This document shows, piece by piece, positions 1 through 5,146 of a stretch of 7,757 nucleotides of DNA. Below the pieces are notes generated by a model. That model was not told where the DNA came from. It worked only from the letters and a program-made list of their open reading frames with translations, and ran no database searches. Position 1 is the stretch's first letter. The number at the start of each line of letters is the position of its first letter. The stretch is taken from contig JACVRU010000089.1 in NCBI GenBank assembly GCA_014534295.1, positions 1-7,757 on the forward strand, given 5' to 3'. The translations under genes were made by a program, and so were the position numbers. This stretch comes from Thermoleophilia bacterium. Its GTDB lineage: Bacteria; Actinomycetota; Thermoleophilia; Gaiellales; Gaiellaceae.

Positions 1-1043
1 GACTCGACCTCGATCTGCCGCACGCGCTCGCGTGTGAGCCCGAGCCGGCGCCCGATCTCCTCGAGCGTCTTCGGGTCCTCGTCCGCGAGCCCGTAGCGGA
101 GGACGAGCACGGAGCGCTCGCGATGGGGGAGGGCCCGCAGGCCCTCGAGCAGAGCGGCGGAGCGAATGTTGAGCTCGACCTGGTCCTCCGGCAGTGGACC
201 GTCGCCCGCGACGAAGTCGCCCAGGACGGCGTCGTCCTCCTCGCCGACGGGCTGGTCGAGGCTGGTCGAGGCCCGCGCGGCCGCCCGCACCTCGCGAGCC
301 TGGTCGACGGGGAGGTTCGCCTCTTCGGCGATCTCCTCGAGCGTGGGCTCGCGGCCCAGCCGCGGCCAGAGCGTCCGCTCGGCGCGGTTCATCTTCTGGA
401 GCCGCTCCACGATGTGGACCGGCATCCGGATCGTCCGCGCCTTGTCGGCGAGCGCCCGGGCGACGGCCTGGCGGATCCACCAGGTCGCGTACGTCGAGAA
501 CTTGAACCCGCGCCGCCAGTCGAACTTCTCCACAGCCCGGATCAGGCCGAGCGTGCCCTCCTGGATCAGGTCGAGGAACGGCAGCCCCTGGTTGCGGTAG
601 TTCTTCGCGATCGAGACGACGAGCCGCAGATTCGACTGGATCATCCGCTGCTTCGCCTGTGCGTCGCCGCGCTCGATCGCCTTCGCGAACTCGACCTCTT
701 GCGCCGCCGTCAGCAGCGGATGCCGGCCGGCCTCGCGCAGGAACAGCTGGAGCGCGTCGGTTGTCGACTCCGGCGCGGCCTGGGGCGGGGGAGGCGCCTG
801 CGGCTCCGGCGGCGCCACGGTCGTATCGTCGACGACCTCGATCCCGCGCGCCTCGAGCAGCTGGTGGACGAGGTCGACCTCGATCGGGTCGAGCTCGAGC
901 GTGTCGAACAGGTCGACGAGCTCCGAGTGGCGGACGACGCCCGTCGTCTCTGCCTGCTCCACGAGCGGGTGCAGCTCGTCGAGCTCGAGGAGCTTCTCGG
1001 TCTCGGGCAACGGCATCGGGCTGCGTGGGGTTTCCCTCGTCAT
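1..1043 (-). CDS. RNA polymerase sigma factor, RpoD/SigA type (3' end cut by window edge)
   Basis: Directs core RNA polymerase to promoters. The visible 347 residues show, in order, a region 1.1-like acidic helical domain (about 17-73), a proline-rich linker (77-92), region 1.2 (about 95-127), region 2 with the YATWWIRQA segment (about 132-205), region 3 with RTIRMPVHIVE at its start, and region 4 with LTRERVRQIE at 335-345. These match the primary-sigma consensus, and only the last dozen or so residues should be missing at the left edge. The ATG at 1043 is chosen because GGAG (1050-1053) lies 6 nt before it; a second in-frame ATG at 1016 is possible. Region 1.1 favours a principal or close group 2 sigma over a WhiG or ECF type. 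It lies 111 bp downstream of the transporter gene, so it may have its own promoter. Family certain; whether it is the housekeeping copy is not. Confidence 0.95.
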   Translation of the reverse strand, partial: MTRETPRSPMPLPETEKLLELDELHPLVEQAETTGVVRHSELVDLFDTLELDPIEVDLVHQLLEARGIEVVDDTTVAPPEPQAPPPPQAAPESTTDALQLFLREAGRHPLLTAAQEVEFAKAIERGDAQAKQRMIQSNLRLVVSIAKNYRNQGLPFLDLIQEGTLGLIRAVEKFDWRRGFKFSTYATWWIRQAVARALADKARTIRMPVHIVERLQKMNRAERTLWPRLGREPTLEEIAEEANLPVDQAREVRAAARASTSLDQPVGEEDDAVLGDFVAGDGPLPEDQVELNIRSAALLEGLRALPHRERSVLVLRYGLADEDPKTLEEIGRRLGLTRERVRQIEVE

Positions 1044-1099
1044 CGGGCGCTCCAAACCGGCGGGGCGTGGCTGGCCAGCTTGTCACAAATCGGGCGCGG

Positions 1100-1116
1100 G
1101 CCGGGCGGGGCCCGGC
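1100..1116 (-). terminator. GC hairpin between transporter and sigma gene, possible weak terminator
   Basis: A perfect 7-bp stem (GCCGGGC/GCCCGGC) with a 3-nt loop lies 38 nt past the transporter stop, inside the 111-bp gap before the sigma gene. No T-run follows directly on the minus strand, so it may only weaken read-through or be chance in GC-rich DNA. The rest of the gap shows no clear promoter hexamers to me. Confidence 0.3.
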
Positions 1117-1154
1117 GGTCCGAGGATCCGTGCTCCAACTTGACCTAACGCCGG

Positions 1155-2036
1155 TTATCGCGCACGGGGCTGCGAGCGGCCCAGCGTAGCGAGCAGGATC
1201 CCCGAGACGACCACGGCGATCCCGGCCAGTTGCACGCTCGAGGGGTCCTCGTCGAGCAGCGCCACGGCGAAGACGACGGAGAGCACGGGCTGCAGCGTCA
1301 GCACGACGGAGGTCAGCGCCGCGGGCACGCGCGGCAGCGCGGCGGAGATCAGCAGCCAGCCGAGCACCTGGGACGAGAGCGCGAGCGCCACGAGCCACCC
1401 GTGCGCGGGCCACGTCGGTTCGAGCTCGAGCTCCCCTAGCGCCCAGCCCGCCGGCAGGATCGCCAGCGCCGAGGCCGCGGTCGCGTAGAGCAGCGGCCCG
1501 GCGGGCCGGCGCAGATCCCGATTCCCGGCGCGCAGGACGAGCAGGAAGCCCGTGTACATGACCGCGGTCGCGATGCCGTAGACGACCCCGAGCACCGGAT
1601 CGTCGCCGTACGCGCCGGCTCCGATGACTCCGGAGATCAGCACCACGCCCGAGAGCACGACCGGCACGGCGGCCACGACGCGGGCTCCCGGACGCTCCTG
1701 GAGGAACGCCCAGGCGGCGATCGGGACGAGTACGACCTGGACGTTCCCGAGCACCGTCGCGAGCCCCGCCCCGACCGCCGCGATCGCGTGGTGCCAGAGG
1801 ATCAGGTCGGCGGCGAAGAAGAGCCCGGCGGCCACGGACAGCAGGCGCTGCCCGCCCGTCCGCGGCCCGAACCGCCGCCGTTCCCAGAGGGCGAGGACGG
1901 CGAGCACCGGCACCGCGTACGCGCATCGGTAGAAGGCCGCCGTCGACGGCGGCTGGTCGGCCAGCCGAACGAGGATCCCCGAGAAGGCGATGCAGGTCGC
2001 CCCGGCGAGCGCGAGCGCGACGGGCCGCGAGCCCAC
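1155..2036 (-). CDS. DMT-superfamily EamA-type transporter, 293 aa
   Basis: Integral membrane protein of the drug/metabolite transporter superfamily, which moves small metabolites across the cytoplasmic membrane. Substrate cannot be told from sequence. The chain is almost wholly hydrophobic, with about ten membrane segments arranged as two EamA repeats (roughly 5-135 and 150-285). Each repeat ends in the typical pattern: a conserved proline helix (LGNVQVVLVPIAAW; LTLQPVLSVVFAVALLDE), an acidic loop, then a last helix. Length is normal for the family. The start is GTG at 2036, 16 nt after the uppP stop, with no clear Shine-Dalgarno; co-transcription with uppP is likely. An 11-of-12 direct repeat spans the uppP stop and this start. 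Family assignment is firm; function unknown. Confidence 0.9.
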   Translation of the reverse strand: MGSRPVALALAGATCIAFSGILVRLADQPPSTAAFYRCAYAVPVLAVLALWERRRFGPRTGGQRLLSVAAGLFFAADLILWHHAIAAVGAGLATVLGNVQVVLVPIAAWAFLQERPGARVVAAVPVVLSGVVLISGVIGAGAYGDDPVLGVVYGIATAVMYTGFLLVLRAGNRDLRRPAGPLLYATAASALAILPAGWALGELELEPTWPAHGWLVALALSSQVLGWLLISAALPRVPAALTSVVLTLQPVLSVVFAVALLDEDPSSVQLAGIAVVVSGILLATLGRSQPRAR

Positions 2037-2052
2037 TAGATGCGGGAGTCCA

Positions 2053-2991
2053 CTAGAAGGTCGCGTCGCGCACGCCGGTCGCGATCAGCAGGAGCACGAC
2101 GGCGGCGGCGGCGAGCCGGTAGACGACGAAGACGGAGTAGTCATGGCGGCGCACGTAGCCGAGCAGCGCCGAGATGGCCGCGAGGCCGCTTGCCGCCGCC
2201 GCGATCGTCCCGACGACGAACGGCCCCACCCAGCCGGCGGGCAGGTCGCCGCGGACGACGTCCGTCCAGCCCTTGAGGAGCACCGCGCCGAGCACGATCG
2301 GGATCAGCAGCAGAAAGGAGAAGCGCGCCGCCGTTTCACGCGTCAGGCCGAGGAAACGCCCGGCCGTGATCGTGATCCCGCTCCGCGAGACGCCGGGCAT
2401 CAGCGACAGCGCCTGAGCCGCCCCGACCGCGACGGCGGTCGCCAGCCGGAGGTCCTCGAGCTCCCGCCGCTCGGGGGTCCGGTCGGCGAGCCAGAGAACG
2501 AGCGCGAAGACGGCGAGCAGGATCGCGATCTGCCACGGGTGGCCGAGGTGGTCCTCGATCAGGGTCTCCCCGGCGGCGCCCGCGATCGCGGCCGGCACCG
2601 TCGCGATCGCGACGAGCCAGGCGACACGCTCCTCGGGCGCCTCGAGCGACCGCCGGCGCAGGCTGCGCAGCCAGGCGGCCGCGAGGAGCGCGACGTCTCG
2701 CCGGAAGTACGCGGCCACGGCCACGAGCGTCCCGAGGTGGAGCGCGACGTCGAAGGTCTTGTTGAAGTCGGGCTGCTCGGCCAGGTAACGCCAGTCGCCG
2801 AGCCACGGGACGAGCCCCAGATGTCCGGACGACGAGATCGGGAGCAGCTCCGTGAGCCCCTGCACGATCCCGAGGACGAGCGCCTGCCGGTTCGTCAGCG
2901 CGCCCGGCTCCTCCCCCACGCCGGCCACCGCGAGCACGACCGCGACGAGCAGCGCCGCCGCGGCGGTCGACCAGAGGGCGGCGGCTCTCAC
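2053..2991 (-). CDS. uppP: undecaprenyl-diphosphatase UppP/BacA, 312 aa
   Basis: Dephosphorylates undecaprenyl diphosphate to undecaprenyl phosphate at the cytoplasmic membrane, recycling the lipid carrier for peptidoglycan and other wall polymers; family members confer bacitracin resistance. Both family signatures are present: LGIVQGLTELLPISSSGHL at 40-58 (catalytic glutamates and the serine-rich turn) and PGVSRSGIT at 199-207. Several hydrophobic helices fill the rest. Compared with usual members, which begin about 10-15 residues before the first motif, this one has roughly 25 extra residues with an additional hydrophobic stretch (about 5-24). The GTG start at 2991 is supported by a -10-like TACGAT ending exactly 7 nt upstream, suggesting leaderless translation; no Shine-Dalgarno is visible. 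It is the first gene of a probable two-gene unit with the EamA transporter. Confidence 0.95.
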   Translation of the reverse strand: MRAAALWSTAAAALLVAVVLAVAGVGEEPGALTNRQALVLGIVQGLTELLPISSSGHLGLVPWLGDWRYLAEQPDFNKTFDVALHLGTLVAVAAYFRRDVALLAAAWLRSLRRRSLEAPEERVAWLVAIATVPAAIAGAAGETLIEDHLGHPWQIAILLAVFALVLWLADRTPERRELEDLRLATAVAVGAAQALSLMPGVSRSGITITAGRFLGLTRETAARFSFLLLIPIVLGAVLLKGWTDVVRGDLPAGWVGPFVVGTIAAAASGLAAISALLGYVRRHDYSVFVVYRLAAAAVVLLLIATGVRDATF

Positions 2992-2998
2992 CGGCGGA

Positions 2999-3004
2999 AT
3001 CGTA
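2999..3004 (-). promoter_or_regulatory. putative -10 element (TACGAT) for leaderless uppP
   Basis: TACGAT fits the actinobacterial TANNNT -10 pattern and is followed by 7 nt and then the GTG of uppP, which would put the transcript start at or next to the start codon. No good -35 hexamer is visible about 17 nt upstream. The same GTACGAT-N7-GTG layout occurs at the small plus-strand gene. Confidence 0.4.
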
Positions 3005-3024
3005 CGTTCCGGAGCGTCGCCGGC

Positions 3025-3077
3025 CTTTCCACAGGCTTACCCACAAGCTGCTCGATCTGCTGTGGAGATGTGGATTA
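3025..3077. promoter_or_regulatory. cluster of four DnaA-box-like 9-mers
   Basis: Compared with the box TTATCCACA, there are two plus-strand sites, CTTTCCACA (3025-3033, 7/9) and TTACCCACA (3037-3045, 8/9), and two minus-strand sites, read on plus as TGTGGAGAT (3061-3069, 7/9) and TGTGGATTA (3069-3077, 8/9). They form two inward-facing pairs within 53 bp, upstream of uppP and in front of an AT-richer patch. Binding by DnaA is inferred from motif likeness; neighbours are not those of a typical chromosomal origin, so a DnaA-responsive or titration site is more likely than oriC. Confidence 0.4.
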
Positions 3078-3087
3078 TTGAATCGAA

Positions 3088-3098
3088 CGCAAATTGCG
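3088..3098. repeat. 11-bp palindrome CGCAAATTGCG in AT-richer patch
   Basis: Perfect CGCAA-A-TTGCG dyad within a stretch (about 3073-3107) that is clearly richer in A and T than anything around it. It lies between the DnaA-box-like cluster and the RNA promoter, so it could be an operator; no specific regulator can be named. Confidence 0.3.
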
Positions 3099-3129
3099 GT
3101 CTTTTCGTGCGGGACGGGCCTCCCGCCCC

Positions 3130-3158
3130 TTGCACCCCCGGCCCCGGCCCTCTAGATT
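3130..3158 (+). promoter_or_regulatory. putative promoter TTGCAC-N17-TAGATT for the structured RNA
   Basis: The -35-like TTGCAC (3130-3135) and -10-like TAGATT (3153-3158) are separated by the ideal 17 nt. The predicted transcript start near 3165 falls 2 nt before the closing stem of the structured RNA, so promoter and RNA fold support each other. Each hexamer alone is only a moderate match. Confidence 0.4.
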
Positions 3159-3164
3159 GCCGCT

Positions 3165-3270
3165 TGCGCCGAGCACGGAGTGCGAGTAGGTCGAAGCCGC
3201 TCCGGGAGACCGTAGCCGCAAGGCGAAAGTCAACCGGGACGGGGGACGAAAGCACAACCGGCTCGGCGAA
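3165..3270 (+). ncRNA. candidate structured RNA or 5' leader, class unassigned
   Basis: By hand the transcript folds into a closed multi-branch structure. P1 pairs CGCCGAGC plus CGG (3167-3174, 3176-3178, one A bulged) with CCG plus GCTCGGCG (3258-3268), 11 bp. P2 pairs GTGC (3180-3183) with GCAC (3252-3255). Inside are three hairpins: P3 (GGTC 3189-3192 with GACC 3208-3211, inner CCG/CGG at 3197-3199 and 3203-3205), P4 (GCC-GCAA-GGC, 3215-3224, a GNRA tetraloop) and P5 (GTC 3229-3231 with GAC 3245-3247, inner CCG/CGG at 3234-3236 and 3240-3242). P3 and P5 share one architecture. Purine-rich linkers such as GAAAG join the hairpins, as in ligand-binding RNAs. It lies 33 nt before the GTG of the 68-aa membrane protein, so it could be its riboswitch-like leader or a free small RNA. 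I checked it from memory against c-di-AMP (ydaO), c-di-GMP, cobalamin, glycine, SAM and ykkC signatures without a match. Confidence 0.5.
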
Positions 3271-3288
3271 TTTCTTGGTCCCGGACGG

Positions 3289-3294
3289 TACGAT
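3289..3294 (+). promoter_or_regulatory. putative -10 element (TACGAT) for leaderless small membrane protein
   Basis: TACGAT is followed by 7 nt and then GTG at 3302, the same layout as at uppP. If used, it makes a leaderless mRNA and the upstream structured RNA would be an independent transcript; if not, the structured RNA is the leader. Sequence alone does not decide. Confidence 0.35.
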
Positions 3295-3301
3295 CGGCCC
3301 C

Positions 3302-3508
3302 GTGCACTTCCGCCTTCCGAGCTTCGACCCCGGCACGACTGCCGGCCTCTGGGCGCTCGGCTTCGGCCTCTACCTGTTCGGCGGCCTGCTCGCGATCGGG
3401 ATCTCGGCCGGGACGTCCTTCGTCCTCTCGATCGTCGCCACCGGGCTGATCTTCCTCTACGTGCGGCTGTACGGCGAGGACGAGGTCAAGCGGCCGCGCC
3501 GCGGCTGA
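3302..3508 (+). CDS. small two-helix membrane protein, 68 aa, unknown function
   Basis: I do not recognise this family. The GTG start at 3302 gives a short N-terminus with a proline, two hydrophobic segments (about 14-34 and 37-56) joined by a tight glycine/serine turn, and a charged C-terminus ending in KRPRRG. Positive charges at the end and the hairpin length suit a small inner-membrane hairpin protein. Codon use is strongly GC-ending, as in neighbouring genes. It is the only plus-strand gene I accept here. Its start has no Shine-Dalgarno but sits 7 nt after a TACGAT -10-like element, and the structured RNA lies just upstream. An in-frame TTG at 3275 is an alternative start. Its last 52 bp overlap the end of the convergent minus-strand gene. 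Confidence 0.6.
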   Translation: MHFRLPSFDPGTTAGLWALGFGLYLFGGLLAIGISAGTSFVLSIVATGLIFLYVRLYGEDEVKRPRRG

Positions 3509-3654
3509 CCTCCGGCCCCCGGACCCGGGCGCAGGGCCGCGACCAGGAAGCCCGTCAGCTCCTCGCCGAGGACGGCCACGAGCCGCTCGCGGGCAGGCGG
3601 GCGCTCCTCCAGGCAGGCGCAGTGGACGAGCAGCAGGTCAACCCCCTTCCGCAT
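3457..3654 (-). CDS. small hypothetical protein, 65 aa
   Basis: Unrecognised small soluble protein. The first two thirds look like a genuine folded helical domain (VDLLLVHCACLEERPPARER, then a VLGEELTGFLVAAL helix), with two cysteines close together in the first helix. The rest is a low-complexity glycine/arginine/serine tail. G or C at nearly every third codon position supports coding. The ATG at 3654 is the natural start of the conserved-looking part; an in-frame GTG at 3699 would add 15 arginine- and proline-containing residues that look less protein-like. GGAGGG lies rather far (14 nt) before the ATG. The tail overlaps the 3' end of the plus-strand membrane gene by 52 bp, tail to tail; the true gene may end differently if either frame has an error. 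Confidence 0.5.
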   Translation of the reverse strand: MRKGVDLLLVHCACLEERPPARERLVAVLGEELTGFLVAALRPGPGAGGQPRRGRLTSSSPYSRT

Positions 3655-3717
3655 CGACAGGTAGATCGCCCTCCGATCCGGCGGCCGTGATCCCTGCACG
3701 AGGGGATCAAGATCGGA

Positions 3718-3729
3718 GCCTGCGCAGGC
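3718..3729. repeat. 12-bp palindrome GCCTGCGCAGGC
   Basis: A perfect palindrome just outside the 13-bp terminator stem, upstream of the small minus-strand gene. GAGCCT recurs three times in this stretch (3716, 3730, 3736). It could be an operator for the small gene or an extension of the terminator region. Confidence 0.35.
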
Positions 3730-3736
3730 GAGCCTG

Positions 3737-3766
3737 AGCCTCCCGCCGGCTGCCCGGCGGGAGGCT
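3737..3766 (-). terminator. strong GC hairpin terminator, 13-bp stem
   Basis: A perfect 13-bp stem (AGCCTCCCGCCGG with its complement) and 4-nt loop lies 21 nt beyond the stop of the tailed membrane protein, at the end of the long minus-strand gene run. There is no long T-run on the minus strand (TCAGGC follows), as is common for actinobacterial terminators. A further small hairpin (CCGGC-TAGC-GCCGG) contains the stop codon itself. Confidence 0.65.
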
Positions 3767-3787
3767 TGAATCGGAGGCGCCCTCCGG

Positions 3788-4438
3788 CTAGCGCCGGAAG
3801 AACGAACGGCGGCGCGGCCGGTCCTCGGGGACCGGCTGCGGGGCCGAGGGCGTCTCGCGCTCGACCCGGCCGTCCGGGGCGCCGACGGCGACCGGCTCGC
3901 GGCCGGCGTCGACGACGTCCGGCTCGGCAGTGGTTGCGCGGCGCCGCTCCGCGGTCGTCGGCTCGTCGGCCACGCGGCGGTCGTCCGGGTACCGCAAGTC
4001 GTCGCGGTAGCGGGGGCCGGTCGTGTCGAAGACGAGCCCGAAGACGAGCCCCAGGCCGAAGGCGATCGCGCCGACCAGCGTCGTCAGGTCGGTGACGAGC
4101 CCGGTGAGGCCGAGCGAGGCGGACCAGTCCAGCACGCGCTCACGACCGACGCCGCCGCCCTCGGGCTGCGCGGCGAGCAGAATCCACCCGCCCACGATGA
4201 GCGCGGGCAGGAACGCGAGCGCGAACACGTTGGGCGACGCCGAGGGCAGGCCCCACTTCGTCCACCCTCCCGCCAGCTGCGACAGGGCCATCACCAAGCC
4301 GGCGGCTGCGACGCAGCCCATGGCCGCCCAGTACTGGCCGGTCGATTCCATCGGGCCGATCCACGTGGCGAGCCAGATCAGCCCGCCCGCGATCGCGGCC
4401 CCGATGAGCGTCATCATTCCTCGAGTCAGGCCGTACAT
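3788..4438 (-). CDS. four-helix membrane protein with long charged C-terminal tail, 216 aa, unknown
   Basis: I cannot name this protein. Four hydrophobic segments are visible at about 8-28, 36-58, 70-92 and 114-139, followed by a hydrophilic tail of about 75 residues rich in Arg, Asp, Glu and Pro, ending RRRSFFRR. The tail is probably disordered and, by the positive-inside rule, cytosolic. Start: ATG at 4438 with a perfect AGGAG (4446-4450) 7 nt upstream, by far the best ribosome site in the window. The frame stays open further upstream to 4594, but that part overlaps the preceding gene and is low-complexity Ser/Pro/Gly, so it is rejected. It is the last gene of the minus-strand run and is followed by a strong hairpin. 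A scaffold or envelope role would be guesswork. Confidence 0.8.
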   Translation of the reverse strand: MYGLTRGMMTLIGAAIAGGLIWLATWIGPMESTGQYWAAMGCVAAAGLVMALSQLAGGWTKWGLPSASPNVFALAFLPALIVGGWILLAAQPEGGGVGRERVLDWSASLGLTGLVTDLTTLVGAIAFGLGLVFGLVFDTTGPRYRDDLRYPDDRRVADEPTTAERRRATTAEPDVVDAGREPVAVGAPDGRVERETPSAPQPVPEDRPRRRSFFRR

Positions 4439-4445
4439 GGCATCA

Positions 4446-4450
4446 CTCCT
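4446..4450 (-). promoter_or_regulatory. strong Shine-Dalgarno AGGAG
   Basis: AGGAG lies 7 nt before the ATG at 4438 and decides the start of the four-helix protein. It stands out because most other genes here lack a recognisable ribosome site. Confidence 0.8.
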
Positions 4451-4480
4451 GTGATCGTGGTTCTCGGCGTGGCTCTCCCC

Positions 4481-4508
4481 AGGAGTAACGGGGATCGAAC
4501 CCGGCGCG
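4481..4508 (-). other. tRNA T-arm-like fragment
   Basis: Directly after the stop of the cysteine/histidine protein, the minus strand reads CGGG-TTCGATC-CCCG (4503-4489), a canonical 7-nt T-loop on a 4-bp stem, then TACTCCT as a possible acceptor 3' strand. No D-arm, anticodon arm or matching 5' acceptor strand lies upstream, where coding sequence continues. It could be the remnant of a tRNA 3' end, such as an old integration site, or chance. Confidence 0.35.
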
Positions 4509-5111
4509 TTACGCGTCGAGCCGGAGACGCCGGGCGTCGAACCGCGCGGAATGGAGCTCCGCGGCGAATTCGTCGACGATCCGCTCTGGCTCATCCGCGA
4601 AGAAGTGCTCCACGACGCCGATCTCGTGGTCGTGGTGGAACGGGACGTCCACGTGCGGCTCGGAGACGAGGTTCACGGAGACTTTCGCGCACGCGGGGCA
4701 CCGCACGGCCAGGCCCAGTGAGCCGCCGCCCGGGGTGAGCAGGAAGAAGGCGGACGGGAAGACCGGTCGCGGCCGTTCTTCGGGGTAGCAGAAGAAGCTC
4801 CACGGCCAGTCCCCGCCCTGGATGCGTCGGGCGGCCAGGTCCGTCAACTCGCCGGCGACGTCCTCGAGGCGGGAGGTCATGAGGTTGAGGAAGCTGCCCG
4901 CCGCGAGCCCGAGCGGCGCCCAGTCGAGCTCGTCGTGACTGACGAGGCCGAGGTGCTCCTCGCCGCACCGGCACGCGAAGCGGACGCGGTAGACCGCGGG
5001 GTGGGCGGCGCCGGGAAGGCGACTCAACTCGCGGAAGTCGGACAGCGCGACCCGCGAGTCCCCGCCGCCGGGGCACGGGAACGTGTACCGGGAGGTCAGC
5101 GCGTCGTACAT
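4509..5111 (-). CDS. cysteine/histidine-rich protein with zinc-ribbon-like pairs, 200 aa, unknown
   Basis: Function unknown. Visible features: Cys13 near the N-terminus, a CRC pair (47 and 49), a lone Cys108 in an aromatic stretch (WPWSFFCYPEE), a CPAC pair (138 and 141) and a histidine cluster (FHHDH, His159, 160 and 162). Paired CxC and CxxC motifs separated by about 90 residues recall CpXC-type or split zinc-ribbon proteins, so one or two metal sites are likely; this is inference. No signal peptide or membrane helix is seen, so it should be cytosolic. ATG at 5111 is the only sensible start, 35 nt after the apt stop; there is no Shine-Dalgarno, and a weak TAGAAC lies 6 nt upstream. It is probably transcribed with apt. 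The gene ends in TAA immediately before a tRNA T-arm-like sequence. Confidence 0.75.
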   Translation of the reverse strand: MYDALTSRYTFPCPGGGDSRVALSDFRELSRLPGAAHPAVYRVRFACRCGEEHLGLVSHDELDWAPLGLAAGSFLNLMTSRLEDVAGELTDLAARRIQGGDWPWSFFCYPEERPRPVFPSAFFLLTPGGGSLGLAVRCPACAKVSVNLVSEPHVDVPFHHDHEIGVVEHFFADEPERIVDEFAAELHSARFDARRLRLDA

Positions 5112-5146
5112 GCCGTAGTTCTAATCGGCACGGCGGACGGGAAGCG

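Noticed and set aside
248..271. Near-tandem 10-bp repeat GGCTGGTCGA
   Set aside because: It encodes the normal STSLDQP stretch of a sigma factor and needs no separate explanation.
123..1148. Long plus-strand open frame opposite the sigma factor
   Set aside because: It mirrors the sigma-70 gene; the minus strand carries the full consensus of a known family, while this frame is Arg/Leu/Glu-rich with no domain.
1134..1150. TTGACC on the plus strand between the EamA and sigma genes as a promoter
   Set aside because: No fitting -10 follows and there is no plus-strand gene downstream; likely chance.
1990..3081. Long plus-strand open frame opposite uppP
   Set aside because: Low-complexity Arg/Asp/Gly/Glu composition typical of antisense to GC-rich membrane genes; uppP motifs lie on the other strand.
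3000..3160. Chromosomal origin of replication
   Set aside because: DnaA-box-like sites and an AT-richer patch are present, but dnaA, dnaN, rpmH, gidB and parAB are not nearby and the space is short.
3165..3270. Known riboswitch (ydaO c-di-AMP, cobalamin, glycine, c-di-GMP)
   Set aside because: The conserved cores of these classes as I remember them (for example the GGGUGAAUC region of ydaO or the CUCUCAGGC of glycine) are absent. A covariance search could overturn this.
4430..4590. Complete tRNA gene ending at the T-arm-like sequence
   Set aside because: No D-arm, anticodon stem or complementary 5' acceptor strand at the right distance; the upstream bases are the coding end of the Cys/His protein.
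4439..4594. N-terminal extension of the four-helix membrane protein
   Set aside because: It overlaps the preceding gene, is Ser/Pro/Gly low-complexity, and the internal ATG at 4438 has a perfect Shine-Dalgarno.
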